A DNA stretch of 33,548 nucleotides from Maribrevibacterium harenarium (GCF_006385675.1 NZ_VFRR01000034.1:1-33548); one strand, 5' to 3'; shown: positions 12,101 through 27,100, numbered from the stretch's first letter. Made by a program: numbers and translations. The notes: a model not told the origin generated them from the sequence alone.

Positions 12101-15100
12101 CAACTCCAAGTCACCGCTGTTGGTCATGGCAATATCGCCAGATCCAGTCAATGCAAAGCTGGCTTTCGCAACGGTCGTCGATGCCGTGATGCCATTGTCA
12201 GCGGTAACATTCAACGTCGTTGCTTGGATTTGTCCCTTAGTTTGGACAAAACGGCCTTCCACCGCAGAGATGGTGACGGCTGTATTAGCGCCAGTTGCCG
12301 TCAATGCCGAGGAATCTAAGGTGATATGACCGCCATATTCGCCGGCGGTTAGTTTCATGGTACCGGCATCGGCCGTCACGGTTAACTGCGCATAAAGATC
12401 ACCGGTTATACCACCGTCTTTACTGATGCCCTGCCCAGCTGCTACATCAATGCTGTTGTCCGCCAACATGGCAGCGGATAGGTTCATATCCGCACCAGAA
12501 GTCACTTTCAGACTCAAGGTATTGGCTGTATTAGCCGCGCTGTCAGTACCCATTTCCCCTAGGAAAGAAGCATCTTCACCCGCGTTTACAGTGACATTGA
12601 CGGCACTCAGTAATGAAGATGTTGCTAGTAGCATGTCGCCTTTCGAAGTCACAGCAAGATCTGCACCGGCGATCAATTGTGATTGAGAAGCAACGGTGGC
12701 ATCTTTTGGCAACACACCGATGACTTTCAATACGTCACCACTAGTGACGGTCATGTTTGTCTCAGCATCGACCACACCACTTAGGCTCACGTTACCGCGA
12801 GCATTAATGGTGATGTTATTCCCTTCAATCGACGTGCCAGAGAAAGCCGAGCCGATGCCCGTCACATCAGTTTCAGATACTTTAGCGTAACTAATGGTTT
12901 CATCTTTCGTTAGGACTTCGGTTTCCCAAACAGTTCGCTGTTCGAAAGTGGTGACCATCAATTCTTTCGTGATTTCCGCGTAGACTGGGCGGTAATCAAA
13001 TTTATCTTTCGATTGATAGGTCAAGTCGTAGGTCAGCTGTATACGCTGGTCATAGATCTTGTGGGTATTCGATGTCCAAGCGTATTCGAAGTCCTGCGCT
13101 TTTTCTTTGAACACCACGGTATTTTCGTCACGATAGCGTGCCCAGTAGACTTTATTGTTACGCTCAAAAGCCCCTTTGGTTGACGTGTAGGCTTTGGTTT
13201 GAACTTGGTCATGGTTTGAGATAAAGCTCTGAACCGTGCTCCACCCGGATTTGGTTCTCTCCGTGCCTGAGCTGTACACATCCTTCCAACCCCATCCCAT
13301 GTAGGAATAACTGTTGACGTAACCAAGGTATTTTTCCGTCCAACTGGTCCAGTACTTAAAGCGACCGGCTTCAATTTCACGGGTACTGCGCTCTGATGAA
13401 TTTTCAACTAACGATGCGGTGTTGTTTTGTAAATTGTCGAAATAACGTTGGTCCGCATTGACCTGTCCGGTGTAGTTCGCCGTGAGAGTAGCGCCGTTAG
13501 AACGATACGCAGCAGCTGCCGTTGTATCGACAAAGCTAGCCTCAAGTTTGGAGGCAGAATAGGTGGTTCCATCCAATGCCGTAGGGTTGCTACTGGTATT
13601 GATTGTTTGAACTTTTACCGGCGTACCCCATGTCCAACTCGGATCGTAGGACATGTTGCCATCTTTATCGGTGGCCGCCATATCAAATGAACGCTTACCC
13701 GTATTAGCATCGTAACGCGCTTCCCAATAGGCATCGCCTCTTGCATTAATATCATGCTCTAAGTTAAACGAATTTGCATAGCCAGTTAATGTTGAATTAG
13801 TAAGACGCGTACCCTGCTGGGTGTAATCTACATCTGCTGTATCCGTGTATGTACCGACCCACTCACCTTTGGTATCACTAGATGTGATTTGCGATGTTGT
13901 TTTCCATGTACCCGAAGTATCTGAGCCAGACATATTAGTATCTGATACTAATTCTTTCGTCGTGCCCGAAGAGATGATATTCAGAAGGTCTTCTTTGGCC
14001 CCTTGCGGCATGTAGACGTATTTGTCTTTCCATCCTTCCACATCGACATAGGTGTAGGTTTTAGATGCGTTCATCCAAGAAGGGCCATTCCATGTGGTTC
14101 CCCAAGGCGTTGTTTCACCAACAGCTACTCGGTACGCGGTACCATTGTAGCTGCCTCGGAGCGCCAATATGTTTTTACCCTCTGCGTCTTTAGCATCTGA
14201 GATCAGTACAAACTCATAGACCGGCATATAGCCCAATGCATTCAATACCGCTTGACGCTGAGCATCATTGAGCTCAGAGAAAGTTTTGTAGCCGTCTACT
14301 TTTGTATTGTCGTATGTTGGGTGGCCGTCAGGAATGATTGGTAACTTGTAGTCACCAATTACAGCTGTAGCGGTGCGACTAGCGATGGCCGGGGAGCTAG
14401 AACTAGCAATCCCTGCATTATTCCAGTTAATTTTTTCGTTAAAGTAATCAATGCCTTCGATAAAGTATTCGCGGAACTGCTGACCTGCTGGCGCACTTGG
14501 GTTGTAATAGCCGGTTTGGCGCAGTTCTACGCGCATGGTGACATACTCGTTCCCAACTTTGACGAGTGCATCACCCACGTGTTCGATCGACTTAGTCGTG
14601 GTCCAAGACACCACGGGAACTTGGATGGTATCAACTGCTACCTCGCGGGAGCCAGTCACCACTTGGATAGTCTCAGTCAAAACTTGGACCACGGGACGAG
14701 TTAAGCTTACCTCTTCACCCGTTTCAGCAGAGGCGGAAAGGGTCACATCACCACCAGCAAGGATAGTAATATCACCAACAGCATCTACTTTACCCGCACC
14801 GGTTACGTTAATCGTGCCGGCCGATAGGGTGCTGCTATCCATGGTGCCTTCTAATACCGCGCGCGTGGCTGAGGTATTGACGCCAGACTGCAGACGGATG
14901 TCTCCTGCGGAGGTCACACTACCCGAAATACTCAATTGAGAGCCAGTATTGAGTAATAACAAACCATCTGCATCATCCACCGTCACGGCGCCAGCAATAG
15001 ACATTTTTGGTGCAACAAGATGAACGAGTTTATTACCTTGAACAATCGCCGGAATGTTTTCTGGAGGCACTTGTGACGTTGCTGCCGACAAGGTCATGGA

Positions 15101-18100
15101 CTCACGGGCTTTGATGTAAACTTCCGCTTGATCCGCTTTGGCATAAGCGTAACCACCAGCCAAAATATTGACTTGACCACCGACCATTTGCAGATCGTTT
15201 AACACGTCAACCGAACCGATTAAAGTGATATTGCCAGAGGTAGACTGAATATTGGCGCTGCCAGTGATGGCTTTTTCATTGTCGTCTAATTGACCAACTT
15301 GTCCTTGAATATAGATACCATCGTTGGAAGTCACGGTGATATGGCCGTTTAGACCGGTATCGAGCACACCTCCAGAGACGAGTGTGGTGTCATCCAGCAC
15401 CACCGTTTTCAACAATACCCCTAATTTGCTTGTGTGGGTACCACCACTCACCGTTAACTGATCATTGGCATGGACCAGGTTATCAATCGAAATCAGAGAG
15501 TTAGAAGCTAGGCTAACATCGGCACCAGCATCAATGGCTTGAATCACGCCATTGAGTTGCAACTGCCCTACGGCGTTGACTTGGATACGAGAGTCGCTGT
15601 CATCCGTTAGCGTGTCAAAATTCGCATTGGTACTGATCGAGCTCTGACGGGTCATAGAGATGCCTACGCCCATGGAGTCTTGACCTGCCCGAACGGTGAC
15701 TGAACCAGTCGCCGCCACATAGGCGCCCGAATCTACTAATTCATAAGTACCATTTAGACCTTTGCCACCCATATAAATGGCACGATCTGATTTCAGATCA
15801 AGAACAGCATCATTACCAGACCAGCTTGCTGTATTCGTATCGAAGTTGTAAGTCGCACCCGCTTTGATGCTACCCACTAGGGACATGGTGTTGGCTTTCA
15901 GTTTCAATGCGCTATTGTCTGCGGCCGTGTACAAGAAAGCATCTGCACCAAGCATCAACGATCCCCCGGCAACCACATCCAGCGCACGGTCCGCAACCAG
16001 TACCACGCCATAGGATTGCGTATCACCCGCTGTTGGCGCCACGTTACCCATGGTCACATTGCCGCTGGCTTGCATGGTCATACGCTGATCGGTTGCAGTA
16101 GCACCGATACCGACGTTGGTAACCGCTAGGTCGCCACCGGCTTTAACTAGAATAGAACCCGCTAGACTGAAGTCACCAGACAAATAAATATCGTCGTTTG
16201 CTAGGATTTGTACTTCGTAATCTAACAAGGATTCGGTTGAACGGGTGCTAGTCAACACGCCCTCAATGCGTACGTCGTCCCCTTTGAGGGTCAACAAGCT
16301 ACCGGTTTCAATATTACCGGCTTCCTTCGCTAGGGTTAGTAGACCAGACTGGGCAATCGCCGTTACTTCAGTCAAGCCGGCATTATTTTGACCAATGCTC
16401 GAATTTAGCGTGACGTCATTTAGGCCAGTAATACGGATACGGCCAGAATCACCCGTTGACTGGAACTCAGACGAGGAATGGGTCACGATGGACTCTACGC
16501 CTTGCTCAACGACGGTACCAGCATTGATGATAATGTCACGATCTGCGGTTAAGTCACCGTAAATTTGAATCGAGCGACTGGCGTTAATAATGATGTCCGC
16601 GTCTTCACCAGCCGCGATCAAACTACCACGTAGCTCCGAATCCCCAACCGGATTCAATTCGATGTTGCCGCTACGGGTTTCAAGAGTACCAAACGCCGTT
16701 AGCTCTAAACCGGAGCCAGAGTTACCAGAGAGGAAGTTAATACCGTTGTAACCCACAATGTGGTTATTCACGGTCACTTTACCGCCGGTTGCGCCAGCTT
16801 TACCTAGATTAACTTCAGAGCCTTTCTGGCTCGCATCGATGGCATAGGAGCCCGTCGCGGCCGCAGCGCCAGTTGCCAACTGGGTGAAGCCAAGCAGATC
16901 TGCATTGACGCTATTTTCAGAGTGCAAGGTGAAATCATAGAAGCTGGTGAACATATAGCGTCCGTCTTCTAGACGGATACCTAGATGATCTTCGGTGATT
17001 TTCTGTGTTGTGCCCTCTGCTGGTGTACCAGTTGGTGAGTCAGTAACTTTGAAGTCTTTCGCGTATAGGGCCGCTTTGATATCTGCCATCAACGTGGTGA
17101 TACCGTTATTGTCCGCTGTGGCCGATTTATTAATCGTTACCGTATCGCGAACAGTATGGGTACCCAGATTGATCTCAATATCCAAGGTCACATCAGCACT
17201 GATATCGCCTTTGGCAAATTCAGTGAACTGGTCAGCAAGCACATCATTTTTCCATGCAGCCGCCAATACGGTAAGGTCACCGGCTGAACTTAGATTGATA
17301 GTGGAGTTTTCTTGTCCGGTGGTTAGGGTACTGGTGCTGTACACCACAATGCCTTGATCAGCAAAGGCATCGACACTGGCTTTCGCCTCAACGCCACCAC
17401 GTACATCAATCAAGCTACCGGCAAATAAATCACGCCCTAGGCGTACCTGACCTTCTGTTGCTTCAACAGTAATTTGAGACGCACCATCCCCGTATTCGCG
17501 CAAGGTGCCAAGGAATTGACCGCGACTATCGTATTTGTCGTTGATCTCACCGCCCGCAACAATCAGGCCAAATAGCTCAGCATCTTTGGTCGAGGAAATG
17601 TTGATAACGCCGTCATCATTTGCGGTGGCTACGCGTGTGCCACCCAGCATTTTCACGCCAATGCCATCACCGTCTCGTCCATTTCCACCACTTAGAGTAA
17701 TGGTCTGGTTGGCACGGAAGGTACCACCGATTTCAACAGTGCCGCCCTCTTGGGTTTCTGCACTACCGCCTAGGAACAACTGGCCAGTAGCGCTCAGGTT
17801 GATCGCAGATTTCTCATCAAACCACTGCACTTCAGAGCCGTTTTCGGTAAAGACAGTGTGGCCGCCAGCGATGATATTGCCCACCAGCTCAACATTGCCA
17901 TTGGCGTTGACGACGACTTCACCACCAGTCTTAGCGGCTGTAATACCCGCTGCTGTTAAACCACCCGCTGAGGTGACTTTGACAGCTAGCTCGCCGGTAT
18001 CAGCGACACCGGTCGTTACTACGCTTACACGTTTACTTGCCGCAACCGCAGAATCGATAAAGACAGACTCACCGGCTGTGATATTGACTTCAGAGTCACC

Positions 18101-21100
18101 GCCATTCCAAGTCACGCCCGTATTGCCGATACTGCCACCGGCAACTACTGCACCATAGACTAGAGCATCTTGTCCTGCACCTAGGGTAATTTTAGAACCA
18201 CTAGAAAGTGTATTTAGGGTGCTGGTTTCGTGAACAAACAAGCTTACGCCATCACCGTTCGCACCTTTGATATTGGTACCATCTAACTCGATACCACCTA
18301 CTAAGGTGATATCGCCAGCCACTACAGCTTGACCTTCAAAGTACACCCAGGTGTCGGATTGCAAGGTTAGGTCAGCATTCTGGCCACGTAAGTCGATGTT
18401 ACCGCGCACGATGACATCTTTTTCACCCGTGATCTCTATACCTTGATTATCCGCGAGACTCAGCAAGGTACCATTCATCAAGAAACCGTAACCGCGCTGG
18501 CCAACTAACTCATGGGGTTCTTGAATTTGAATCTCATCAATGGTGCCATCGTTGGTATCGTCTGCGGCGTATACCATGTACTGCTCGCTACCATTATTGA
18601 TTAGCCAACGGGTTTCTTTGGCTCCCGCTACGGTGCTAGGTAGCGCTGCATTGGTGTAATGCTGATCTACCACGAAGGTAGACATAATGTGCTCTTGGAA
18701 CAGATCCGCATCTGGTGCGGATTTGTAGTACACAGCAGTTTGGTACCAATCTAACCCCATGGCCTCCAGCACGATCGCTTGCTGTGCGGAAGATAGCTCA
18801 TCAAAAGTAGGTAGTTTTCCGGTCTCTTCGTTGACCGAAGGAATCTCCACCTGTGTCCAAGACACTTTTGAGTTTAAGTAATCGTAATTTTCTAGTGTAG
18901 TCTCAGCGTCTTGCTCGCCCTGAACCAAGGTCAGGAATAGCTCGCCACCTTTTTGCCACACCTGACCGTCAAAACGGATGTACTCTAGGGATTTCAGGAC
19001 CACATCTTGTTGTGCCACACTCAGATCCGCCCACGCTGCATCCGCAGCTGGTTGACCTGCATCACCCCATTTCAGATCAGACGCGGTGTAGTCATCACCT
19101 TGGGCGAAGGCAGTACGAATTTGTTCACCGTCTTCCGCATTGGCGTTGTAGTAAACGCCCTCACCGTATAATTCAAAACCATTAGACTCGGCAACAAATT
19201 GACGTTGAGAGAAGTTCAATGATTCAAATGAAGCAAACTCGTCTGCTGGCGCACCGACGCCGCCCCAGTCAACAATGTTGTAATCATAGGTGCTGCCGCC
19301 GGTCAGGAAGCCTGCTTTCACCTGTTCACCCAATACCGCATTGGCATTGTAGTAATTCGTACCGGTTAAGGTATCGTAACCTAGGCTAGCAGCGACTATC
19401 TGCTTCTGCGCAGCGGTTAAGCTGGCAAACGAGGCGTTGCTAGCAGGAGCCAGGTCACCCCAGAAAATATCTTTATTTTGGTAATCAGTCACCACACCTT
19501 GAGTAAACTCTGTTACCACCCGTTTCGATGGATCAGCAGCACCGAGGTTGGTGTAGTAGTAACCGGTTACGGTGGACTTGTATCCCAGCACAGCGGCAAC
19601 ACGCTCTTTCTGAGCCGCACTTAGCCGCTCAAATACGGTATCCGCATCCGGTGTATCCAATATTCCCCAGTTGATTTCACGAACATCGTAATCCGGGAAG
19701 TAACCTAAGTATTTCGCTGCATCAATCTTCTGATTGATGGTTAACTCAGACAACAAGGCATCGGCCGCCGGTGCCCCATCTTTGCCCCAAGACGCAGTAC
19801 CGCTGAAATAGTAGGCGCCAAAGGTTGAACGTTTGTCATCTGCCTCCCCAGTAGGAGTAATGCGATCGTACTCAACGGTAGGCTCTACGCTATAACCAAG
19901 TGACGTGGCGACAGCCACCTTTTGAGCATCGGATAGGCTTGCAAAAGTCGCACTCGTAGCAGGCGCACTGACCCCGTAAGCAGCCCAATCAATAGTACTA
20001 TTGCTGTAATCTGCCGACTCACCTTGAATCAGGTTATTGACTAACTTACCCGTCGTCGGGTTGTAGTAATAGGTTCCGGAGAGTTTGCTGTAACCCGCTG
20101 CAGCCGCCGCACTTGTTTGCGTAGTTTCGCTAACGGTACCTTGTGTCAGCTCGGCATAAATCTTATTCGCAGCTGCATCGTAGAACGCACCATCTTTGTA
20201 GAAGGTGTAGCCTAAACTGGTCGCTACCGCTTGCTGCGCTTCTTCTGACAAAGCACTAAATGGTGTGTAGTTAGCAATTGACGTCACCGTTGCACCATCA
20301 ACCAAGTTGATGTCCGCATTGGCGAAGATCGTCTTCAATGAGTCTGGTATTTGCCCAGCTTTCAGCGCCGTGACGATCGCATCATTTGCGCTGCTATCAC
20401 GGGTAATTACCTTGCCAGGAATGGTATCAAAGTAGCTGGCATAATCATTGAAGGTCTCACCGTAGTTGAATGCCATTTCGCCACCAGTGGCAATAAAGCC
20501 ACTGATGCGCATTTCTCCGTCGGTATTGAAGTTGACCTTAGTACCGGTAGCACTAATTTCCCAGTTATCATTTTGTTCTTTGGCACCAACGACGACCGAA
20601 GCGCCAGAGTTAACATGCAAGTATTCGGTTGAATTTAAGTTTACAGTGGCGTTAGCCCCTTCCGCTCCAACAAAGCCGACTTCAAGAAGCACGATACCGG
20701 TATCGGCAGTAACGTCGATATTGGCGCCTGTGCCATTTGCATAAATTGCACTTGCGGAGATGATTGAAGCAGAAGTATCGATGCTCAATCTACCGTTATC
20801 GGCAGTGACATAAATCGCACTGCCTTTATCGCCGGTTAGAGAGTTAACTTCTGCACCATAACCAACGATGACATCATCACCGGTAGACCCATTAATATTA
20901 ATATCCACCAGACTCTGACCAGAAATCCAGCCAGAAACAACCAGTTGCTCTTCCAAATTGATGATGGTCTCACGCGCACTAATGCCCGAGTTAGGTGAGC
21001 CCATTGGATCATGAATATTGTTGCGCAACACTTCCATCAAGCGCGCATCAAGAGTAAGTCGCTCGGTAGATTGCACGTCACCGACAATGTTAATGCGATT

Positions 21101-24100
21101 TGCAGTTAATTTCGCTTGGTCTTCAAAGCGAGCGCTAAACTGGCGAGTACCAATCAGGGCGTCATTCACATCACCCACATACATGATCACGCCATCCGCA
21201 TTGTGGCCAATATTGATGATGTTAAAGCCATTGCGTAAGGCAGACAGATCCGTCATGCCCAGTTCCATATAACTGGTGGCACCGCGTGACGAGAAGTCGG
21301 TTCCATAAGTAGACTGACCTGCACTACCAATGGCGTAGTTCTGTGTTGCCGTCATGGCACGGATAGTCAGATCTCCTGTGCCTTTGACTTTGTTGGCACC
21401 GGAGCTGAAGTCCACATCGTCTGCGAAGAGGGTCAAGTCACCGCCACCAACAACTTCCAACACCCCGCTAGCTAGGTCAAAGAGCGCTTCTTTCGCCGCT
21501 AATTGAATGTCGATGTCACCAGCGGCGGCATACAAGCCACCCTTGCTGCCGCGATCGCCATCTAAGATGGTTAAGCTGTCCGTTTCACGGATCACCACCC
21601 CTTTGCTATCCGCGCTGGTACCAGTGTTGACGAGTGTAAAGCGGTCTAGCGTCGTAGTCAGTTCACCAATCACGCCCACCGCTTGAATATTGAAATAGCC
21701 TGTTGGTGATGTCAGTACCGCATTGGTGACATCCAATTTGCCTTTGGTCGTTAATTTCAGACCAACGCTACCCCACGTGTAACCACTGTCAGAGCGCAAT
21801 AAAGTGGTGCCAACACTCGCATCGTTGATGACGATCGTATCGAGGGCATCATCAAACTTAATCAGGCGATCTTTATAGAAGAAACCATAGTTTTGTAGCT
21901 TCAATGCTTCCGTAGAAGTAAAGGTATCCAGCGTCAGAGTATCCGCCCCTGATCCACCTTTAATATCCAAGCTGCCGAATAAATCAGCTGAAATGGTATT
22001 ATTGCCACCCAATAGGGTTAACTCGGTTGAGGTCGAGTTCTCAATACGGATGGTATCGTCGCCAGTCCCCGCAACGATGACGTTTTTGCCTTCACCCATG
22101 TTGATGTCAGACGCACCAGCACCACCACGGTAGTTATCATTACCTTTATCGCCACGGTATTTAATACCGCTCACGGCACCACTGATAAAGGTATCATTAC
22201 CTTCACCACCACGGATGATAGAGCCCGCAGCACCACCCAAAATCATAAAGGTATCGTTACCGATACCACCATCGAAGTCCAACAGCGCATCCACGCCTTC
22301 GCCAACGTAAATGGTATCGTTACCTTTACCTCCCGTAGCAACAATACGTTTCACGCCAGAGTGAGAAGAAGTCACACCCAAGGCACTGACAGTCACTTCG
22401 CCCGGACGATAAGTAATGACACCATTGCTGTCTTCATCGTAGGCTGATTCAATACGGTAGGATTCGTGGTAAATATCACCATACAGCTTGCCACCGCTAT
22501 CACCATAGCGATCTACGGTATCCCCCATGTGTAGATACAACACATCACCGATTTGGTGAGTGATCACTGGTGGCGCCCCCCAGCTCCATGAGTAACCGCC
22601 AGATACACTTAGGCCGGCGATAGTGACTTTCGCTTCCAACGAGGCACTGGCAGCGGTCATTTCGATCTCGCCACTAAAGCCCGCTAGGGTTTCATTGATC
22701 TCAAAGAAACCTAGATCGATATTGATATCTAATGAGCCATAGACGCTGGCGGCAAACATCTCATTACTGAAGGTCATGGACATACCGGCACGCAGCACGA
22801 TGATCTCCATATCCACGGTCATATCAACGGAGCCTTTAATCATAAAGTCACCGTCGGAGCGTAAGTAACCACTTACATTTACTTCAATAAAACCAAAGAA
22901 GTCGAGAGAGGCCTTATCTAAGCGAATCTCAAAGACGTCATCAATCAGGCTCATGCCGCCTTTAAATTCAGCATCAAAAGCCAATAGCTTGATCTTACCG
23001 TCTAAGTCTAGATCAAAGGCGGTATTCCCTTTAATGATATGGCCGTTCAACGTCGTGTAGTCGTCAGAGCCCGTGTTAATTTGCAGCACCGCATCGGCAC
23101 TGATACCAATTGCAGCAATACCCAAGTCCACTTTCGTCGCAGCGCGAAGAGCAAAACGATCTTCGGTAATCGCCGCAGCACCTTCAAACTTCAACTCTCC
23201 AAAGGCACCTAGGTCTAGCGCCATGTCCAGCGCCGCTTGCATACCGGTCTTATCAATCAATAAGTCCATGCTACCGGTAAGAATGATGGCGTCGTCAGCA
23301 ATATTCACTTCACCAGAGCCGGAGATACGCAATGTCGAGGCATCAATCGCCACGGTTTCGTATTCGCCGTTAACCACATTGCCATTAGCGTCGAGTTTCA
23401 ATGCACGTACGTTTTGTGCCGCACCGGTGGTATTAATTTGCATCAATGCATAGGCACTAATAGAGAAGGCACCTGCATCAATAATCGTAGAACCGCCAGG
23501 TGCACCAAGTTGTAGCGCCCCGTACAAGCCGGCATTATCGCCGGTTGCAAACCCTAGGGTGCCCGCAACAGAGACAGGTTTAAGCAATGGCAAACTCGTG
23601 GTCATATTGACGTTAAGTTCGGTGCGCTCGGTACTCAACAGGATGGAGAAACCACCATCCATGGTCATCGCACCACCTAATAGGCTGAGATTACCTTCGC
23701 CTTCTAGCGACATATAGAAGTCTTGTGGCTCAGTCTGATTTGGTGGAATGTTAGAAATTTCAATGGTGCTGGCACCTACACGAGATTGGAATGCTTCTGG
23801 CACCTCGTAGGTTTGCACTTCACCAGTGGCGTTAAGAACAAACTCCATCTCCTCGACGGTCAACTGCGCCACATCGCCAAAGCCGATTGAGGCATTTTCT
23901 AATAGCGCCCGGGTCGCAATGCCTTGGGCATTGATGATCATCAATGCCTGAGCACGTTCTACATTTAGCCCAAAGCCATCTGGACCAATCTGAGCCGCCG
24001 CATCAACAAACAGAGTCAAACCTTCATCGGTGATTTTTAGCTCAAATACACCATCTAGCTTCAGCAGTTCAAAGACATTGATTTCTGCCTCGCCTTGCAG

Positions 24101-27100
24101 CTGCACTAGGCGCTCGTTGAAATCCAAAATAATAGAGTTGGCATCATTACCGGTTTCAATACGGTAGCCAGAAAGTTCAGGGCCATCTTCGGTGAGCTGA
24201 TAAGTGGATTTAGAGAAATCAACCACAGCGCCATCACCGCTAATGGTCTGGTTCAGATTAAAGAAAGTATCCGTAATCTCGGCAGTCACACCGTCAATGC
24301 CAACTAAACCACCTTTATCTAAATTGGCTTGAACCGCCGCATAGGTCGCAGGGTTAGTAGGATTGGTGTCGAACATAAACACCGCACCCACATTGAGGTT
24401 CTCGATCGCTAAACCGAACGCATTGGCATCTTTAACGGAGCCATCAACACGACCAGTGGCAGGGTTCTCTTCCCAGTACCCGCCGATACCATAGAAGCCA
24501 TAGACATTGCTCATACCCACAGCGAGTGAATTTACGGTACGAGTTTCACCGTTAGTTAGGGTAACCGTTTCTGAACCACGCTTAGTGAAGGCCATAGAGC
24601 CAGCAGCTTGCATGACTCCAGCAATATCACCCTCGAAGTACTCGATTTTCGCTTGGATAATTTCTTCACCAAAGTCCAAGTAAACCGGGTTGTCATCATT
24701 ACCTGTGTCGATAACTAGGCCTTCATCCCCCCAGTTTCCTGTCAGAGGATTGGTATTCAGCATGTTGGTAAAATCAACATAAGGCATTGGCACTAGCAAG
24801 GAAGCGTTAGGCGGTACCAACTTAGTAACAGACGTGTTGATGTTGATCTCTACACCTTCCACTTTGGCATCGAGGATTGGATCCATCCCAATCAACTCTG
24901 CAGACGCTACCGTTGCTTTTGCAGCAATATAGGTTGGCATCGCCTCCTTGACGCTATCAGGAAGCGCAAGACCGGCAAAGCCAGAAGCTTTCATCACAGC
25001 AACACCAAATGTAGTGCTGCCAAGCTTCACCCCGACGCCATCATCAGAACCACCGACACCGGCAAAACCAGTCAGGTTATAACCACCGATGGTCATCACA
25101 TCGATATCGTGAATCATGGTTTCCGGGGCACCGAAATCTGACAAAATGCCGGAGTTCACTGCTACCAATTCGTATGTGGTGCCTTTGCTGAAGGCGATTG
25201 AACCATCTAACTCCAAGAAGCCTGCAAGCATTAAATGCGCATCTTCTACACGGGCTGCAATATCTAATGACTGATCAAAATCCAACGCGATGGTATCGCC
25301 ACCTAAGGTGGACAGCTCAAGTCCTTTGTCTCCGAATGAGGCAATGTAATCAATAGTTGGCTTCGCAATACCACTTTTTTCTTGACCACGGTTCATGGCC
25401 ACACTCACGCCAGATAGCGTGGCTTCCACCACTCCATCCATCCCAACTAGACCTGCGGTGGCGATATCGAGTTTCAGCGTATTGAATTTGTAGTCGTCAT
25501 TGCTGAAGTTCGCGTAGGCAAAATCAACACCAGAGGCGTACAAACCTACTGAATCGGACTCACCCTCGCCAAAGTAAGGCGTCCCTACACCCACGAAGGC
25601 TTTTAGATTCGCTCCCATAACGGAGATGTAATCAAAGTTAGAGGTATCTTTTAACGCGCCAGCTGGGCCCGCTCCATCCAGCACCATACCGGTTTCAGAT
25701 CCCATGGCAAACGAGATATCCCCAGATAGATGCACGAAGCTCTCGATTGAGAACAAAGCACCTTGGAGGTCGACACGAATCACCTCACCAACGGAACCAT
25801 CAAGATCAAGGGTAACGGATGAACCATCACCACCAACGCTGCCACTGATACCGCCGTAATTACCACCCAAGCCAGTTGGAATCACTAGATTCTTGGCCGA
25901 GTAATCAATAGTACGCCCTTTAGAGTCTGCGGTATTGATCAATACCTGTGCTTTATCCACCGACAACTCGACACCAGGTACACCGACCATCCCAGCGAAT
26001 TCGGTACTGCCTTGCACCGTCACCCAGTATTCAGAGCTAAATGGGCTAAATACCAGCGCCATCGCCACATCAAGATCATCTACTGCGAGACCAACACCGT
26101 CATCACGGGAACCAACACCCGCGAAAATATCTAAATCGGTGTAGGCGAAAGTGAAATAGGTGACATCTTCAATGGTGCCATCACTGAGTACTAAGGTGTC
26201 GAATTCGAGTACCAAAGAGAAGTCATCTTCGGTTTTCACCACACCAAATACATCGATATCGAAGGTGGCGTCGAATGTAAATACACTACCTTTACCAGGT
26301 GATAAGTTACCTGGATTGAAGTCCATCGTGAGATCACCGAAGGAAATATCGGTCTTGTCGAGATCGATCTGCACCATATCCGTAGGTAGTTTGTAGTAGG
26401 ACATGTTCAAGTTGTTGGCATCCAACTTGAGGCCGTCTACCCCAACAAAACCAAACTTATCCACACTGCCTTGCATCATAGTCCATTGGCGGTTGACGTT
26501 ATTCCGGTCAACAAACATACCTAGACCAAAATCAACGCCAGTGGCTTTGAAGCCAAACTCATCCTCTGTGTCGTAGCCGAAGCCCACGAAACCGGTGGCA
26601 TCTTCTGCGGTAAAAGTAAGTGCATTCACCTCCACCTCTGATGCATCTTTAAGAGTCACTGTGGTAACACTTTTCTCGAAGGCAAAAGCACCCTCAACGG
26701 CCATGACCGACAGTAAATCAACCTTCAGATTACCGGCTACCTTGATGGTCTCGCCTTTCATATCAAAGACGATATCAGTGGTATCGCCACCACCCACTTC
26801 TTGATCAGTCAGACGAACACCAAGGCCAGAGCTCAATGTTAGTGGCGCTACCGAGTAGTCGATGGAACGACCATTTTTAGAAGACGTATTGATCACGACT
26901 TCCATCTGCTCGGCACTCACTTCAAGAATATCCACACCCTCAAAGCCGACTTTCGATGAGGTTGCTTTCGCACTTACCCAGAACTGCTCGGGGTCGGTTA
27001 GTTGAATCGCTACCCCTAAACCAAGGGAGGCATCTTCGATACCAAAACCAACACCATTGGCTCCGGCGAAGAAATCAATGTCTTCTTGAGCAAAGGTCAT

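Noticed and set aside
13033..13407. Minus-strand ORF of 124 codons in another register
   Set aside because: It lies inside the giant frame in a different register and its product is a composition-driven artefact with no recognisable motif. The giant frame has clear repeats across the same bases.
21940..22335. C-terminal RTX secretion region of a toxin
   Set aside because: The reading frame continues for another 7,000 or so codons after it, so it is not a C-terminal export domain. I kept it as an internal beta-roll.
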